The notes beneath the pieces were generated by a model that was not told the DNA's origin, did not search any database, and saw nothing but the letters and a program-made list of their open reading frames with translations. The position numbers and the translations under genes are program-made. A stretch of 64,000 bases of DNA from Microbacterium jejuense (GTDB lineage: Bacteria > Actinomycetota > Actinomycetes > Actinomycetales > Microbacteriaceae). Positions 61,422 through 64,000 of this stretch are shown here, piece after piece (position 1 is the stretch's first letter; every line of letters starts with the position of its first letter). The DNA lies in contig NZ_JAEUAW010000003.1 in assembly GCF_019511665.1 (NCBI RefSeq), positions 346,510 to 410,509 on the forward strand, in the 5' to 3' direction.

Positions 61422-61518
61422 TGCGGCTCCTTTACATCGATGGTCTGCCAGGCAAGTTTATCGTGAGGGCGCTGACACCGGGGTACGCATGTGGAAAGCG
61501 GCATCCGTTTTCTCCTGA

Positions 61519-62742
61519 TCACGGCACCTGCCAGGCCGTGTTCCCGAGGGCGTACATGTTGTAGATCCACCACCACTGGCCCAGAAGGCACGCCACGAGC
61601 ACGCCGATCCGCCACACGCGGGATCGCGGTACGGCGAAGGCGCCCCACAGCGGCGACAAGGGCACGAGCAGCCGGAAGATGCTCGACTGGGGAAAGAACA
61701 CGAGCAGCAGGTAGAACAGGTAGCTGGCGCTCCACAGCCGGATCTCGACGCCCAGTCGTCTCACCTGCGGCAGGAACAGCGCGCACGCGAGCGCGACCAG
61801 GCCCACCCCCACGGCGATGTAGCCCCACACGACCGGCAGGCCCCACATGGTGCCGAACCAGAACTCGATGCCGGCGGCGAACGCGTCGAAGGGCGCGAAG
61901 CTCGCATCGCCCGGGATCCAGTTGCGCCGCCACGCCAGTTCGGTGGACAGATACGCGCCGGGATCGCCGGTCACCCACCCCGCGATCACCTGCCACGCGA
62001 AGCCCGACGCGGCGGCGAGCAGGCCGAGGGCGACGATGTGCACGACCTCGCTGCCGCCCAGCGGCTCGGTGCGCCGACGGAACCACCGCCACACGCCGAA
62101 GAGCGCCAGGAACAGCGCGAACGCGAGCACGCCGGGCCGCGTGAAGGCCATGAGCGGGATCAGCAGATAGAGCCAGCCGTACCGGCGACGCATCACGCAC
62201 CACAGGGCGCAGAAAAGCCACAGCAGGCCGAGGGTCTCGGCGTAGCCGACCTGGAACAGCGCCGCCAAGGGCCCGCAGGCGAAGAACAGCACCGCCCACG
62301 TCGCTGCCGAGTCATCGAGCCGCAGGCGCAGCAGCCGGTAGAGGACGAGGGATGCCGCGTACCCGGCCACCAGCGAGACGATCACGGCGCCGGCGGCCCA
62401 CTGCCCGAACGGCACCGACACCCACTGCGAAAGATACGGGTAGATCGGCAGGAACGCCCACGCGTTCTCGGCGACCTGCCCGGTCTCGGTGAGCGGCAGC
62501 TCGGACGGATACCCGGAATAGCCGATCAGCCAGTACCAGTTGCCGTCCCACGCCACGATGGTCGACGCGAGGTTCGCGTCGGGGCCCATCCGGCTCCCGA
62601 AGCCCGACAGTTCGACCGCGAGCACCAGGAACAGCGTCGTGACCAGCCGGGCGGCGACGTAGATGACGGCGATGCGCACCGCGGTCCGCGCGGGATGGGC
62701 AGGTGGCGCGGCGACGGGCGCGGCCGCAGTCGCGTCGGCCAT
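61519..62742 (-). CDS. GT-C-type membrane mannosyltransferase-like protein (PIG-V-like)
   Basis: A 407-residue protein with about ten membrane helices. The first outer loop holds AWDGNWYWLIGYSGYP, and NAWAFLPIYPYL follows, both typical of PIG-V-like glycosyltransferases that use polyprenyl-phosphate mannose. It probably decorates a cell-envelope lipid or protein. The ATG lies six bases after the dapE stop, so it is in one unit with dapE, though no functional tie is known. Confidence 0.82.
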   Translation of the reverse strand: MADATAAAPVAAPPAHPARTAVRIAVIYVAARLVTTLFLVLAVELSGFGSRMGPDANLASTIVAWDGNWYWLIGYSGYPSELPLTETGQVAENAWAFLPIYPYLSQWVSVPFGQWAAGAVIVSLVAGYAASLVLYRLLRLRLDDSAATWAVLFFACGPLAALFQVGYAETLGLLWLFCALWCVMRRRYGWLYLLIPLMAFTRPGVLAFALFLALFGVWRWFRRRTEPLGGSEVVHIVALGLLAAASGFAWQVIAGWVTGDPGAYLSTELAWRRNWIPGDASFAPFDAFAAGIEFWFGTMWGLPVVWGYIAVGVGLVALACALFLPQVRRLGVEIRLWSASYLFYLLLVFFPQSSIFRLLVPLSPLWGAFAVPRSRVWRIGVLVACLLGQWWWIYNMYALGNTAWQVP

Positions 62743-62748
62743 GAGACC

Positions 62749-63825
62749 TCAGCTGCCGGCGAGCCAGGCCCGCAGGCCCTGCTCGACCGCCTCGATCTGC
62801 GCGATCGGCACGCGCTCCTCGTCATGGTGCGCGAGGCTCGGGTCGCCGGGGCCGTAGTTGACAGCGGGGACGCCGAGCGCACTGAACCGCGCCACGTCGG
62901 TCCAGCCGTACTTGGGCCGCGGCTCGGCCGCGACGGCGGCCAGGAACTCCTGGGCGAGCGGGGCGTCCAGCCCGGGACGGGCACCGGCCGCCCCGTCGAC
63001 GACCTCGACGTCGAACCCGGCGAACACGTCGCGCACGTGTCGTTCGGCCTCGTCGAGCGTACGGCTGGGTGCGAAGCGGTAGTTCACCTCGACCTCGCAC
63101 AGATCGGGGATGACGTTGCCCGCGACACCGCCGCGGATGCGCACGGCGTTGAGCCCCTCGCGGTACACGAGTCCCTCGACGGGCACCTCGCGCGGCCGGT
63201 ACTCGGCGAGCCGCGCGAGAACGGGCGCGGCCTTGTGGATGGCGTTCTCGCCGACCCAGGCGCGCGCGCTGTGGGCGCGGACGCCGTGCGTGCGCACGAT
63301 CGCGCGCAGATTGCCGTTGCACCCACCCTCGACGGCGCCGTTGGACGGCTCGCCCAGGATGGCGAAGTCGCCCTCGAACAGGTCCGGGCGCGTCCGCGCC
63401 AGACGTGTCAGCCCGTTGAGATCGGCGTCGACCTCTTCGTGGTCGTACCACATCCACGTGATGTCGACACGGGGAGCGACGAGTTCGGCGGCGAGCTTCA
63501 GCTGCACGGCGGTTCCCGCCTTCATGTCGACCGTGCCGCGGCCCCAGACCACGGGCACGCCGTCGACCTCGAGGTCGCGCGTCGGCAGGTTGCCGTTGAT
63601 CGGCACCGTGTCGATGTGGCCGGCGATCACGACCCGCTGCGGGCGTCCGAGATCCGTGCGCGCGACGATCGTGTCGCCGTCGCGGTAGACCTCCAGGTGC
63701 GGCAGAGCCGAGATCGCGTCATGGATGGCATCGGCCAGAACCCGCTCATCACCGGAGACGCTGGGGATGTCGCAGATGTTCCGCGTGAGGTCGACGGAGG
63801 ACACGGTGAGATCGAGCGACGCCAT
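62749..63825 (-). CDS. dapE: Succinyl-diaminopimelate desuccinylase
   Basis: Releases LL-diaminopimelate for peptidoglycan and lysine. The 358-residue M20-family enzyme has the zinc ligands in VIAGHIDTVP and GRGTVDMKAG, the general base in MWYDHEEVDAD, and LGEPSNGAVEGGCNG. ATG 63825 has TAGACT six bases upstream on the minus strand (63832-63837), so it is probably leaderless. It stands just behind the rRNA operon terminator. Confidence 0.95.
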   Translation of the reverse strand: MASLDLTVSSVDLTRNICDIPSVSGDERVLADAIHDAISALPHLEVYRDGDTIVARTDLGRPQRVVIAGHIDTVPINGNLPTRDLEVDGVPVVWGRGTVDMKAGTAVQLKLAAELVAPRVDITWMWYDHEEVDADLNGLTRLARTRPDLFEGDFAILGEPSNGAVEGGCNGNLRAIVRTHGVRAHSARAWVGENAIHKAAPVLARLAEYRPREVPVEGLVYREGLNAVRIRGGVAGNVIPDLCEVEVNYRFAPSRTLDEAERHVRDVFAGFDVEVVDGAAGARPGLDAPLAQEFLAAVAAEPRPKYGWTDVARFSALGVPAVNYGPGDPSLAHHDEERVPIAQIEAVEQGLRAWLAGS

Positions 63826-63880
63826 TGTTCGAGTCTACCCAGCGCGCTCCAGCCCCTTTCGCCGCAGTGGTGGGTTAACG

Positions 63881-63915
63881 CGGAATGGCCACCCAGGGTG
63901 TGGGTGGCCATTCCG
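63881..63915 (-). terminator. 15-bp hairpin ending the rRNA operon
   Basis: CGGAATGGCCACCCA (63881-63895) and its exact complement (63901-63915) enclose a five-base loop. The hairpin is nine bases beyond the 5S rRNA 3' end in the direction of transcription, so it is the rRNA terminator. It also shields dapE. Confidence 0.88.
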
Positions 63916-63924
63916 TGAATGGGT

Positions 63925-64000
63925 GTCCGGCGGTGTCCTACTCTCCCACAGGGTCTCCCCTGCAGTACCATCGGCGCTGAGAGGCTTAGCTTCCGGGTTC
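63925..64000 (-). rRNA. rrf: 5S ribosomal RNA (3' part; gene runs off the window)
   Basis: Read on the minus strand, the segment ends with GGGAGAGTAGGACACCGCC, the standard actinobacterial 5S 3' end, and contains GAACCCGGAAGCTAAGCC and GCGCCGATGGTACTGC. About 76 bases are present. The 23S and 16S genes should lie to the right, transcribed leftwards. Confidence 0.95.

Noticed and set aside
1..64000. CRISPR arrays, insertion sequences, prophage or secretion-system genes
   Set aside because: No spaced direct repeats, transposase motifs, terminal inverted repeats or phage structural genes were seen. The window looks like core chromosome.

Overview
The window looks like chromosomal DNA of a high-GC actinobacterium, most likely Microbacteriaceae and close to Microbacterium. 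The signs are about 70% GC, an actinobacterial signature gene set (DUF3039, DUF3107, DUF3117, UPF0182, AdnA/AdnB-like helicase-nucleases, a split C50-carotenoid cyclase), many GTG starts, many apparently leaderless genes, and a very frequent GGATGCC/GGCATCC word. I read 58 protein genes, one initiator tRNA and the 3' part of a 5S rRNA. No insertion sequence, prophage, integrase or CRISPR array is visible. No stretch above 300 bases lacks a gene; the longest gap is 9183-9427.

Layout. 1-2059: leftward murI, rph and rdgB (cut by the window edge). 2101-6649: pncB, DUF3039, and an ABC exporter whose ATPase has a long low-complexity head. 6845-16009: a sugar/CDP-type nucleotidyltransferase, three small unknown proteins, a lone maltokinase with a LacI-type operator, then a surface-polymer locus of three CDP-glycerol glycerophosphotransferase-family proteins and a GT2 enzyme. 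16057-20605: an HtrA protease, an aminotransferase facing an omega-amidase-like hydrolase, DUF6328, and the initiator tRNA with a strong hairpin. 20780-26921: a MarR regulator divergent from a seven-gene C50 carotenoid operon (idi, crtE, crtB, crtI, crtYe, crtYf, crtEb), where almost every start overlaps the previous stop.

26991-47348 follows, as I recall it, the order of the Mycobacterium tuberculosis Rv3193c-Rv3211 region: UPF0182, a PDZ/Lon-like protease, a zincin-like protein, an orphan cyclodehydratase-like protein, UvrD2-like helicase, NudC, a degenerate phosphotransferase, AdnB/AdnA-like helicase-nucleases, DUF3107, a ferritin-like protein and a DEAD-box helicase. 47451-56330: a SHOCT membrane protein, PHP phosphoesterase, EEP nuclease, aminopeptidase P, gamma-glutamyltransferase, and two divergent citrate-synthase-fold genes. 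One of these carries a DNA-binding head and has lost a catalytic histidine. 56327-64000: stress protein, soluble MgtE-N/CBS protein, DUF1003, Mrp ATPase, TatB, O-methyltransferase, DUF3117, a GT-C-like membrane protein, dapE, and the end of a leftward rRNA operon.

The items most worth attention are the citrate-synthase-fold protein with an HTH head and a palindrome at its own start, the maltokinase operator, the MarR operator covering both divergent -10 boxes, the paired read-through tails of the cyclodehydratase-like and uvrD genes, the 25-bp tandem duplication across two stop codons, and the genome-wide style of leaderless starts. All functions are read from sequence motifs and family knowledge; no database search was run.
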